The notes under the pieces: generated by a model
What the model was told of the DNA's origin: nothing
Databases searched by the model: none
What the model saw: only the letters and a program-made list of their open reading frames with translations
Shown here: in pieces, positions 22,286 through 32,460 of the stretch
Layout: the number at the start of each line of letters is the position of its first letter
Position numbering within the stretch: the first letter of the stretch is position 1
Position numbers and translations under genes: made by a program
Assembly (NCBI GenBank): GCA_933207985.1
Contig: OW240917.1
Coordinates: 97,638,071 to 97,702,070, forward strand
Direction of reading: 5' to 3'
Source: Pelobates cultripes
Lineage: Eukaryota; Chordata; Amphibia; Anura; Pelobatidae
Length of the DNA stretch: 64,000 nt

Positions 22286-22790
22286 GTATGTGAATCTATA
22301 TGTGTATATATATATATAATTTTAAAAAAATATTTTTATTTATATATAGGTATATATATAGTGATATATACGTATATATTTATGTATGTAGATATATATA
22401 TTATTTCGTTCTACGTGTATTTTGATATATAATATATATATATATTAATATCACAATACAGTTAGAATGAAATAACACACATCTATATATTTTTTAATTA
22501 TTTATTTTTAATTATTTTTGTAATTTTATTTTTTAACGTATTTACATTTTAATTTTTTTTATAATATATATAAATATATATATAACAATAATTATATATA
22601 TATTTAATCAGTATCAGTCTACGTGTAATTTGATATTAATATATATATAATTATATATATATTAATAGTAAAATACACCTATACAGTGTACGTGTGTGTA
22701 TGTATATGTGTATATATATATATATAGTTAGATCATATATATATAATATATATATATATATGATCTAAGTATATATTATTATTTTTTTTA
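22215..22790. repeat. AT-rich microsatellite zone
   Basis: Many TATATA runs, the longest at 22240-22284, interspersed with TTTTTAATTATTTATTTTTAAT words. Internal to the TTAA element. Confidence 0.9.
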
Positions 22791-23127
22791 CACTGATTAA
22801 CTTTTATTTATTTTATTTTCAGCCAGCAGGGGACCACCTGTCATTACAGGCAGCCTCCCTGCTGGCAATGCAGGAGGCAGCTACCCCCGGCCATGTGATT
22901 GTGGGGTCCTCGCAAGGACCTCACTCTCACATGGCCGGGGGGCTTCCAGGGGGTCGGACGTGCCGCGGGGGGCTCCCTGGGAGTCCCCCCAACCGCGATC
23001 GCCGGCGTGGGATCGCCAGCGACCGGGTAAGTACAGAAAGACCGGAGGGCGTACTATTACGCCCGGCGGCGTTTAGAGCCCCCTAAAATAGGGCCTAATT
23101 GTACGCCCTCCGGTCTTAAGGGGTTAA

Positions 23128-24100
23128 TGCCAATGCTACAAAAGTCAGTTGTTTACATTTTTCAAGTGCATTTTTTTTAAATGTATTTTTTTTACAATAT
23201 ATATATGTAACTTTTCTCTCATCTCAAACCTTCTTTTGTCTTGACAGTCCTGCAAAACTTTCCAGTCTGTCAAAACCATATACAACACCAAGTCAATTTT
23301 ATATTTAATAACTATAAGCAAAAATCTAATGTGCTACATGAAATGTATCAAGAGGGCCTTAAAAAGTTTAAAATTACATTCTTAAAAAAAAATCAAAAAG
23401 ATAAAGTTGTGAAGCAGCAGCCAGTAAACTCAGCAGGAACACCATGTTGCAAGGTTTGGATATGAAATATTAAATAAATGACATTTCTGGAAAGAGATGA
23501 AAAGAAGTTCACAAATGAGATAGACAGAAGCGCATGATCTGAAACAAATGTGACAATGAGCTGCTTATTAAAAGATTTTTAGGAGCGTTTGGCTGATGAT
23601 GTTTGATTCACAGGTTTCTGCATCAATTACTCATATCACAGAGAGATAAAAAGACCTCTAATTAGGCTCCTTGTGCAATATTCTGAATACTTTTTTTTTT
23701 ATTAGTACTGTGTACAGTGAGCTCCCTATGAAAGCACCTTTGATTTCATAAATAGAACAATTGATTGCATTTGTAGAGTTCTATAACAGCAAAACAGAAA
23801 AAATATCCCTTTCAAAATTGGTATTTCAAGAGGTGTGTTCGTTATTCTATAAACGCATTAGTTCTTTAAAGAATCCATGTTTGTTACACTTTATCTTATT
23901 AGGTATCCTGGCATAGTCTCCTCCTGTGTTTTTCTCAGATCTGTGGCATCACATGAACCCTCTAAATAACCATATTGCACTGCATGTAGTCTATTACATT
24001 AGGCTTCATCATGTAACTCTTGATTCATGGAGTCACATAGATTGTGGCATTACGTTTATCAAAAGAAAATAACATTAATCTTTACAACACATTTTGACCA
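23128..24100. other. No gene recognised; possible conserved noncoding stretch
   Basis: Non-repetitive sequence. 23570-23690 has a dense run of homeobox/GATA-like words (CAATTACTCATATC, GAGATAAAAAG, CTCTAATTAGG); see findings. No reading frame with recognisable domains. Confidence 0.4.
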
Positions 24101-24104
24101 AAAT

Positions 24105-24163
24105 ATATTCTCAGGGACGTAACTAGAAACCTTAGGACCCCAGTGCAAGAATCTTGTAACCCC

Positions 24164-24196
<33 letters not shown>

Positions 24197-24540
24197 AGGC
24201 AATATCTGTGAATGTAGGAATATTTTGTATGTAGTATGTTTGTGTATTTGTGTATAATGCTCACATTTGAATACAGGGGAACCGTTTGTATGTAGTGTTG
24301 GCATTTAAATGCAGAGGTGTGTAGTGTCAGTGTTGAATGCAATGTTTTTTATGTAGTGTAAGTGTACGAATGCAGCAGTGTGTTTGTGTGCAATGTTGGC
24401 ATTTGAATGCAGGGGTGTGTTTGTGTGTAGAGTTGGCATTTGAATGCAGGACTGTTTTTGTGTGTAATATTAATGAATTATGTGAATGTGAAATACATAG
24501 GCACTGTAGTGCTCCTAATCTCAGCTCATTACCTGTATAA
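24105..24540. repeat. Interspersed repeat with (CA)n and a 36-bp minisatellite
   Basis: Starts with the frog-repeat phrase GGGACGTAACTAGAAACC at 24115-24132. A CA run follows (24163-24192), then about six degenerate units built from GTGTAGTGTTGGCATTTGAA and TGCAGGGGTGTGTTTG at 24235-24475. The same unit, in reverse complement, forms the array at 35985-36165. Confidence 0.8.
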
Positions 24541-24574
24541 AAGATAGCTGGCAGTCAGAATACGTAAAACACTA

Positions 24575-25493
24575 AACAAGAATGGATTTCATGGGAGGAT
24601 ACCACAGAGGAAGCCACTGCTGTCCAAACAAAACATTGCTGCACGTTTAAAGTATGCACAAGAGCACCTGGATGTTCCACCGCAGTACTGGCAAAATATT
24701 CTGTGGACAGATGAAACCAAAGTTGAGTTGTTTGGAAGAAACACACAACACTATGTGTGGCGAAAAAAAGGCACAGCACACCAACATCAAAACCTCATCC
24801 CAACCGTGAAGTATGGTGGTGGGGGCATCATGGTTTGGGGCTGCTTTGCTGCGTCAGGGCCTGGGCGGATTGCTATCATCGAAGGAAAAATGAATTCCTA
24901 AGTTTATCAAGACATTTTGCAGGAGAACTTAAGGCCATCTGTCTACTAGCTGAAGCTCAACAGAAAATGGGTGTTGCAACAGGACAATGACCCAAAGCAT
25001 AGAAGTAAATCAACAACAGAATGGCTTAAACAGAAGAAAATACACCTTCTGAAGTGGCCCAGTCAGAGTCCTGACCTCAACCCGATTGAGATGCTGTGGC
25101 ATGACCTCAAGAAAGCGATTCACACAAGACATCCCAAGAATATTGCTGAACTGAAACAGTTCTGTAAAGAGGAATGGTCAAGAATTACTCCTGACCGTTG
25201 TGCACGTCTGATCTGCAACTACAGGAAAGGTTTGGTTGAAGTTATTGCTGCCAAAGGAAGTTCAACCAGTTATTAAATCCAAGGGTTCACATACTTTTTC
25301 CACCTGCACTGTGAATGTTTACATGGGGTGTTCAATAAAAACATGGGAACATTTAATTCTTTGTGTGTTATTAGTTTAAGCAGACTTGTCTATTGTTGTG
25401 ACTTAGATGATGATCAGATCACATTTTATGACCAATTTGTGCAGAAATCCATATCATTCCAAAGGGTTCACATACTTTTTCTTGCAACTGTAT
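24575..25493 (+). mobile_element. Tc1-like transposon, 5'-truncated
   Basis: The 3' part of a Tc1 element: transposase codons, then a 3' terminal region in which the phrase GGGTTCACATACTTTTT occurs twice (about 25284 and 25464). The outer copy ends CTTGCAACTGTA at 25493. The two copies 180 bp apart are the inner and outer repeats of an IR/DR end. The left TIR and the DNA-binding domain are missing. The 3' end directly abuts the TTAA element starting at 25498. Confidence 0.85.
24578..25275 (+). pseudogene. Tc1-like transposase catalytic domain
   Basis: DDE transposase fragment. In frame from about 24581: GFHGRIPQRKPLLSKQNIAA, then LKYAQEHLDVPPQYWQNILW, then TDETKVELFGRN with the first catalytic Asp. 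KYGGGGIMVWGCF and IIEGKMNS follow. The second Asp is in VLQQDNDPKH, SQSPDLNPIEMLW carries the Glu, and the end is VEVIAAKGSSTSY with a stop at 25273-25275. All three catalytic residues are kept. Two in-frame stops (after EGKMNS near 24901, and in PSVY near 24946) and loss of the N-terminal helix-turn-helix region inactivate it. It is the best preserved catalytic domain of the three Tc1 copies here. Confidence 0.9.
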
Positions 25494-26149
25494 TATGTTA
25501 AAGCAGCACTGTCATGCCGAACTTACCTTTCCTCAATCTCTTCCTCTTCTCCCCCTCTCTCAGGATCTGTTATTCTTTTCTTCCAGTCTTCTTTAGTTTT
25601 CTTTAAAATCATAAGACAAAGTAGGGACTCTTTGCCTTATGGAGGATTCCTCCGCTTGACCAGCTCTGACCAGCGGAGGAGCAAAGTGTGCTTCATTTCC
25701 GCTGGTCAGAGCAATTTTCCCATGATCCCTAGCTTTCCTCAGTGTTCCCACAATGCTTCCTGTCACTTTACACAAAACTGCCGAATTGCGTTCTAACTGA
25801 ATGACAACAGTCTGTTCGTTTCTTTTAGAACGCAATTCGGCATTTTATTCGGATCGGAATTTCATTCTAATGAATGAAACTCTGATCCTATTCATTGCTG
25901 TGGCTGCATTTTGCAGCCGCTTAGTAGATAACTCCCTAATTCCCACGGTATCAGGGAGCTATCTACTAAAAGGCTGAAAGACCTAAATTGGTCTAACAGC
26001 CAACTTTACTAATACTAAGTAAAGATTACTTAGTATTAGTAAATAATATGCCCCTACTCGCTATATCGCGAGTAGGGGCATGTGTAGTAAGCAGTGAGCA
26101 GTTTATAGCTGCTTACTGTAAAAAAAAAATAAAAATCCACAACCCCCAC

Positions 26150-26249
26150 NNNNNNNNNNNNNNNNNNNNNNNNNNNNNNNNNNNNNNNNNNNNNNNNNNN
26201 NNNNNNNNNNNNNNNNNNNNNNNNNNNNNNNNNNNNNNNNNNNNNNNNN
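26150..26249. other. Assembly gap (100 N)
   Basis: Exactly 100 unknown bases, the conventional size for a gap of unknown length. It sits at the edge of a G/C tandem array. Confidence 0.99.
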
Positions 26250-26625
26250 GTGGGGGCCAGGGGGGGAGGACAGTAGGTCCCCCCCCTTATTGTTTTATTA
26301 GGGCCCCACCCACCGCGCAGGGGTGGGGGCCAGGGGGGAGGACAGTAGGTCCCCCCCCTTATTGTTTTATTAGGGCCCCCACCCACCGCGCAGGGGTGGG
26401 GCCAGGGGAGGGACAGTAGGTCCCCCCCTTATTGTTTTTATAAAGGCCCCCACCCACCGCTCAGGGGTGGGGGCCAGGGGGGGAGGACAGAAGGTACCCC
26501 CCCCTTATTGTTTTATTAGGGCCCCCACCCACCGCTCAGGGGTGGGGGCCAGGGGGGGAGGACAGTAGGTCCCCCCCCTTATTGTTTTATTAGGGCCCCA
26601 CCCACCGCGCAGGGAATGGGAGGAC
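26250..26625. repeat. G/C-rich minisatellite, about 73-bp units
   Basis: About five units starting GTGGGGGCCAGGGGGGGAGG, then ACAGTAGGTCCCCCC, TTATTGTTTTATTAGGGC and CCCACCCACCGC. A diverged unit continues to about 26700. Each unit contains both G runs and C runs that can pair. The gap lies at its left border. Confidence 0.92.
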
Positions 26626-27347
26626 AGCAGGCCCCCTCATTATCTTCATGGCCCCCACCACCAGGTGGGGAGGGGGGGAGGACAATAGGTCCGCCCCCCC
26701 TTATTGTAATTTATGTCTTTTTTTTCAACAGTGAGCAGCCATAGGCTGCTCACTGTTTAGTAGACATGCCCCTACTCGTGGTATAGCGAGTAGGGGCATT
26801 TGGGAGATTTTTATCTCCCTTGTGCTATTATGGGGGTCATATTGACCCCCATAGAGTGAGAGGGTGTACTGGGGGGGCTTATGAAGTGGTGGGGAGCACT
26901 GCTCCCTGCCGCTTCTATAGTTACATATTACAAGGAGGGAGCTACACGCCGGTAGCTCCCTCCTTGTAATAACCTGCACGAACAAACTAACAATGATACA
27001 TTGTGTTTGTTTGTTCGGCTGATCTTTCTATTCACTCATTCGTCTGTCTGATGAATGAATGAATAGATGAAATTCCCGTTCGCATGTCCAGGTGTTTCAC
27101 TGGGCATGTGCGGGAATCTCACAGTCTGCCTAGTGTGGGCTGATGACGTGTCCCTGAGGGACTTCACCTACCCACACAAAGATGGCTGCGCCCTGAATCA
27201 AGATCGGGGCAGAAAATAAGGATTTAAAAATAGGTAATGTGGGGGGCTTAGGGGCATTTGGGGGTGACTAGTGGGTCAATTGGATGTAGTGGAGGCGGGA
27301 GGGGGGTTAAAAAAAAAACGGGATTTGGCATGACAGTGCCGCTTTAA

Positions 27348-28540
27348 GTCCATATGTTTAAAGTTCAATAGTTCAATTGCAGAAGTTAATGAAACTCCTT
27401 AAAACCCAAAGCTTCAGTGAATCTAGGTTAGCATGCTGTTGGGATTTATGCAAGTGAGTTTAATTAACTGTGCTTTACATAAATCTCCTGACCTAAACAG
27501 TGTAGTACAATAACCTATTATGTTACCATTCTCATGGACATTAATTAATTTCTCTACAGATTAAAATGAAGAAATAATGTAAACAATAATTAATATTTGA
27601 TTTTCCTATGTTATCCAATGCAAAGAACACATTGGAAGGCTTTTTTTTATTTTGTTTGTCTTTGAATATTGTGAATTGAAGCTGGAATTATACACATGGC
27701 GTTTATTTTTAACTCCTTCAGGACAATTGGTTAGGCAAATACAAGCATAGCTAGGCAGTTATAGTATGCTATCTTCATCTGTCATGGTGTGGTTAAGAGA
27801 AATCTGCTTTAACATTGGCAGTAATAAAATTATTATGAAAACCTCATACTCATTATGGTTCCTATGTGTCTCACTAAGTCAAAAGTAAGAAAATGTGTGT
27901 GTTTTGATTATACTGCTCAGGGCCTTTTGTTACATTAGTGAATTGGACTAGAAGAATGCCAAGATTTTATAGTATTGCAATCTTTAGTTTCTCTCTTCAT
28001 TATTGTCCTTCATAAATATACAATCCTTTCTACTTGTGACCATCTGCTCTTCAAAGATCTCCCACATGTACACCGGATGCATTGAGCACTGGTTTCTACC
28101 GCAGCAGTGTTTAGTGCCCACTGAACCTAAGTGTGCACTGTAGTATTAAAGAACAGCTTGCATGCCAAGATGAATATTCCATATGAACACACTCCCTTCT
28201 GATTCGGTTTATTAATAATAGGGAGGTAACAAATCTGCCAACAAAAAATATTGAGTTTCTTCTGCAGGACACATCACAATTTTAGTAGCAAAATATGATG
28301 TGATGTAAGATGTGCACAGCAAAAACATCAAATACATCCCATGAATACATTTAATACACTTCATCTATTGTATTAGAATGTAAAATACTTTCTAGGTAAA
28401 TTTTTAAATTCAGTACTGTTAGTGGTGGCCTACTGAAAACGTGTCTAAGTATAAGAACATACTATTTTAAAAGCTAATATACATGAGGGTCATAAAATTA
28501 CACAGGAATACAATAGATGAAAATATAATAGAGATAGAGA
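27348..28540. other. No gene recognised
   Basis: AT-rich ordinary sequence without repeats or coding motifs that I can name. Confidence 0.5.
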
Positions 28541-28690
28541 TTAAAGGGACACTATAGTCACCTGAACAACTTCAGCTTAATGAGGTTATTCAGGTGACAA
28601 CTATAGCTCCCTGCAGCCTTTCTCATGTAAACACTGTATTTTCTGAGATGTGAATATGATTCTGCTATAGAGAATCATGGAAATGTCAAA
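28541..28690. mobile_element. TTAA MITE family 1, left end
   Basis: TTAA (28541-28544) is followed by AGGGACACTATAGTCACC and an internal CAGGTGAC/GTCACCTG pairing. The opposite end is not found, so this is a truncated copy with an approximate right limit. Confidence 0.65.
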
Positions 28691-29837
28691 TGTCCCAACA
28701 CTTTTCCCATGTTAACCTCCTTTTCACACATCCTGTTTTTTGTCATATGACCATTTCCCAAACTATTAACATGATCCCATGCATTCCCCTGTGCTGTAGA
28801 CCTGCTTCTGCTCAATGGGGGATCTGCTGCTGCTCTAATTCTGCTCCATTGAAGTGCCACTGCTGCTTTTTATTAATGTGATTGTTGTTGTACCACTACC
28901 TGCTGTTGTAGTACTACTAGCGGTTAGTGTGACACTGGTGATTATGAGATGGCATGTACTGGGGGACTATGTAACTATTGTCTTTGTCAAACTAATAGCA
29001 GTACTACTACAACCTTTCGATTTTTGTTTTTGAGAAGGAGTCATCACCATATACTCCTGATGCTCCTCGTTTTTCCCCTGAATAATAATTGAAATCATTT
29101 TCATGCTCCAAGCCTGAATTCCTTCAAACACTTTCTCAGTATAGGGCTATGCATGCAGGTAATAGTAGTGACACAGTTGCTGCTGACTGACCATCCTCAA
29201 CAGCTCTCATTCTGGTACTTTCTTCTGCTGCTGTTACCTTTCTTTCCAAAATATGTGTAGTACTATGAGTAGCAGCAATACTTCTAAGCAATACAGTGCT
29301 GCTTCCAGCTTTTGTGGCACTGATGGTTCTGGCTACACTGCTTCTTCTACTTGTAAAGGTGCTGTTGCTAATACTATCAGTTGCTTTAGTTAACAGGCGA
29401 CATTTTGCAGGACCGGATTACTTCTTCTTTGACTGTTCAATACTCCACTTTTCTTCTGCCTTTAACATTTCTTTCCAGGGTTGTTCTTGGTGAGTCTGCT
29501 GGCCCATTGTGCAGCTGCTGTATTAGGTAAAGATGCTGCATAGTTGGATGCCATTAGCTCGTGCTCATTGTCATCATGTTTTGAGGGCCAGTCTCCCTTA
29601 CAGCCTTTCTGTTAAAAAAAAAAAAAACACTCTTCGAGTCGTGGCCTAGTGAGCACTATGAATAATTGCACTGTAAGCGAGCTCTGAAAACAACTAACCC
29701 TAAAGGAGTTAATTTAAGCAATAATTGGAAATATTTATTTTAACATACTACCAATGGCCCAACACAAACACAAGAGGCAGGAAGAATAGGGAAACAGGCT
29801 GAGCTTCTTTACTTCCCGCACATCGACTGTAAAGAAT
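28691..29837. other. Triplet-biased unassigned stretch
   Basis: 28800-29420 is unusually rich in CTG, TGT and ACT triplets (for example CTGCTGCTCTAATTCTGCTC, GTTGTTGTACCACTACC). On the minus strand this gives Gln/Ser/Thr-rich readings broken by stops. It may be a decayed coding relic of a mobile element, but I recognise no domain. An A run lies at 29611-29624. Confidence 0.3.
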
Positions 29838-30395
29838 TTGGGTCTAGCAGTTGTTGACCAAGATGGTGGAGGGGGCTTTACCCCTGCAGAGCTCTCTGGT
29901 GCAATGTCAGTGACTCAAGTAATCCTCCAAAACTGTCTAGATGCAATGCCAGAGAAACTGCTACAAAACATAAATCGCTCAAACAACAACCTCAAAAAGG
30001 ACCTCCGAGACCTTGGAAATCATATGGCCCATGCAGAACAATAAATGAATGAATTCACATAAGCCCATAATGGCATGGTCAAACACATGCAGCACTTGGA
30101 ACAAAATTTGAAAACTGCGCAGATGAAAATTATGGACATAGAGGTCAGGACCCGTAGGCAGAACCTTTGGCTGAGAGGAATCCCAGAGGAGATACAGCGA
30201 TCAGACTTACTTGAGTTCCTGATGGGCTACTTTAAGACCTTGACAGTGGATCTGTCTTTGGACAACTTACTATTGGATAGAACACAAAGAGTGGCTAAAT
30301 GAGGTTTCTGCCAGCTGAGACCCCCCAGGGACATCCTGACACACATGCACTACTATCATGCTAAAGATACACTCTTGAAGCTGCCAGAAATGTAA
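29838..30395 (+). pseudogene. L1-clade ORF1 fragment
   Basis: L1 ORF1 proteins are RNA-binding chaperones with a coiled coil, an RRM and a C-terminal domain. Here the first frame (29838-30044) gives a coiled-coil-like segment (LDAMPEKLLQNINRSNNNLK). The second (30075-30302) gives MQHLEQNLKTAQMKIMDIEV, then TRRQNLWLRGIPEEI, the conserved L1 RRM start, and LDRTQRVAK. After a stop it continues GFCQLRPPRDILTHMHYYHA, equal to the DR.HR...PRDI motif. Stops at 30042 and 30300 and a frame change break it. No ORF2 follows. Tx1-type frog L1 elements are an equally good source. Confidence 0.75.
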
Positions 30396-30733
30396 AAGAC
30401 CTACTACAACATTATGCTGCCATACAGGTTTTTTTGGATCTCTCTGCTCCTATAATACTAAAATACAAAGAGCTTAAAGAAATCACAAGTGTTCTTCACC
30501 AGAATTGAATTCCTTGCACGTTCTGATGATCGTTCATCAATACGGAATTGTCACATAAAACATATCCCCTAAGGAGGGAAAGAAGATCCTGGAAGGCTGG
30601 GGCATTTAAGTGAAAGAAGCAATGACTAAGACTTCCACCTTGATGTGTCTCTCACCAGAGTGGAAAAAAAGCAAAGCAGTGATATCGACTACAGTTCCAG
30701 ACTGGACTGTCTTATCTTTATGTATTTTATTAG

Positions 30734-31005
30734 ATCAATTAAATTGCAATCTTCTTATAAATCTACTGAGGGATAGTAGATTAAGTTTAAGAGATTGTTT
30801 TAAGAAGCAAAATTTGATCTTTTAGGTGGCAGGACAGTATGTGCATGTTAATTAGGATATTAAAGGGGCTATGTTTGCTGAATCTTAAGCTCCAAATCCA
30901 ATCCATATATATTAACTGTAACAATTTTGCTGCTTAAAACAATCTCTTAAACTCAATCTACTATCTCTCAGTAGGAATTTATAAGAAGATTGCAATTTAA
31001 TTGAT
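30734..31005. repeat. Fold-back element, 80-nt arms
   Basis: Left arm 30734-30814 and right arm 30923-31005 are near-perfect inverted copies, with outer ends ATCAATTAAATTGC and GCAATTTAATTGAT. The spacer is 108 nt. No clear target duplication is seen. Could be a short MITE or fold-back transposon. Confidence 0.88.
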
Positions 31006-31180
31006 TTCCTGGCACTGGAGGAGTTACGCTCCAAGCACCCTCCTCTGTGCTCTGTCATATACATGCCACTCATAGAAAGCCACCCGCCCCATGTGGACGC
31101 TAATTCCGGATGTCATTGATGTCACTGGAAGTGGCGTGCCTTTGTGGCTACAAAAGATGGCACGATCAGTTTTAATCCAG

Positions 31181-31222
31181 CTCTTGAAAAAGATGCATGT
31201 CAGTGCCGAAACGCGTGTTGGT
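31181..31222 (+). ncRNA. Hammerhead-ribozyme-like motif B (degenerate)
   Basis: Order on the plus strand: CTC, TTGAAAA, A, a short GATGCA...TGCC hairpin, GAAAC, GCGT, GTT, GGT. GAAAC and the GUU triplet are intact, with AC/GU as the two-pair stem III. The CUGANGA box has lost its C and its G8, so cleavage is not expected. The flanking layout resembles motif A. An ORF-free leader follows. Confidence 0.45.
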
Positions 31223-32460
31223 TTAGACTCCACACTTGTGTTTTTTTTTAGTCTAGGACCACTACTGGATGCCTCTTTAGCTTTGATTTAATTTTGTAGT
31301 ACCGTGGGAGTCTCTTTACTACTAGGTAACTGTAAGTGTTGTAGCCAGACCAGGGGCTGCCTCAAGGCAACTATTAGGTAACTAATCAAGAGTTAGCTGT
31401 CATATGTATACCTAGATCAGGGGCTGAGTCGAAGCAGGTATTAGGTAGCTCAACAAGAGTTAGCCCTTTGTAATAGTTAGCCCTTCACTAGACCAGCAAT
31501 GGATACTAGCAGCAACTAACAGACTATCGGGCTTTATTGTAACTTCATCTCTCCACAGAATGAACGGACCCCTAGTGGGTCTGCCCTTCGACTAGGCAGT
31601 ACATCTGTGGGTTATTTCTAGCTACCTTTTTTTCAGCATCATAACATCTGTTGGACTAAATCCTACTCCCATCTATCTATCATTGCTCTTGTCAAACTAC
31701 TAGCTATATTATTTATAGCAGTATATACTCAGAGCACTTTAGACAGACACATTTTGGCATTTCATCTTAACTGTTCAAAACTGTGGCTTCCAAATTAAAG
31801 TGCCATATTCCACACAGCACTTTGTTTTTCTCTCATGGCACTGAGCGGATCCACTGAGGCTCTGTAACAGTGGATCTGCAATACTTATATTATCTATCTA
31901 TCTATCTCTTTGTATTTTGACTAACTGGGATATAATAATAGATTTTTTTTTTCTTCTTTATCTCTCCATCGCTAGCTTCCCGATTGGTATTCAAATCAAT
32001 GTGGGTCTTGCTGCTTTGGGTTCCTCCATATATCCCCAATACCTCAATATAAGAGACTATACTGACTCTCCTACTTTCAAGGGATTTTTTTGAGCTTTAA
32101 TATTAATCCAGAGATATACATACATCATCTTATTTGTAATTTATCTGCTGACCACTTGTCATCACATATATATGTATATATTCTCTCTATACATCACCCT
32201 TTGACAGTATCCTATTATCACAAACTTTAGACCTAGTTTAAGACCCTTGCATTGCAACTATTTGCAACATTGTATTGGGTTAACCAGCATTTATGTCTAC
32301 ATCCTAAGTGAGGATTAATTTTGGATACTAAAATAAGGCTCCAATCGTTTGTACTTTATGTTTACACTGTTACTTTTGTCTTTTGTCTCTTATTTATCCA
32401 GTTAGGGATCTAATAAAATACAACATTTATTGCTGTTTTTTTTATATTTTAAGGCAGTAA
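31223..32460 (+). other. AT-rich ORF-free leader after motif B
   Basis: Contains two 51-nt direct repeats (31347-31397 and 31414-31464) sharing CAGGGGCTG, TATTAGGTA and CAAGAGTTAGC. Then come scattered TATATA words and an AATAAAATACAAC phrase at 32411-32423. No reading frame of note. Position relative to the motif matches the other hammerhead-like loci, suggesting terminal or 5' sequence of the same class of retroelement. Confidence 0.35.

Larger units (their letters stand above)
20975..23127. mobile_element. TTAA element, family 3 (CCCCTTAAG ends), 2.15 kb
   Basis: Flanked by TTAA (20975-20978 and 23124-23127). The 16-nt ends CCCCTTAAGGACGGAG and, in reverse complement, CCCCTTAAGACCGGAG match at 14 of 16. 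CCC starts and TTAA sites are typical of piggyBac-type elements; no transposase is present. The interior, left to right, has alternating inverted arms (21284-22130), an AT-rich microsatellite zone (22215-22790), a GC-rich block (22820-23060), and a subterminal hairpin with perfect arms GACCGGAGGGCGTAC and GTACGCCCTCCGGTC (23039-23115). A second, partial relative lies at 63668-64000. Confidence 0.8.
25498..27347. mobile_element. TTAA element, family 2, about 1.85 kb, with assembly gap
   Basis: Flanked by TTAA (25498-25501 and 27344-27347). The ends AGCAGCACTGTCATGCC and, in reverse complement, AGCGGCACTGTCATGCC match at 16 of 17. Inside are paired copies of a small hairpin: ATGCCCCTACTCGC...GCGAGTAGGGGCAT at 26048-26081 and ATGCCCCTACTCG...CGAGTAGGGGCAT near 26766-26800. 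Each neighbours a CAGTGAGCAG...CTGCTNACTG hairpin. Between them lie the gap and a G/C minisatellite. No transposase is visible, so it is a non-autonomous TTAA (piggyBac-like, inferred) element whose true length is uncertain. Confidence 0.85.
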
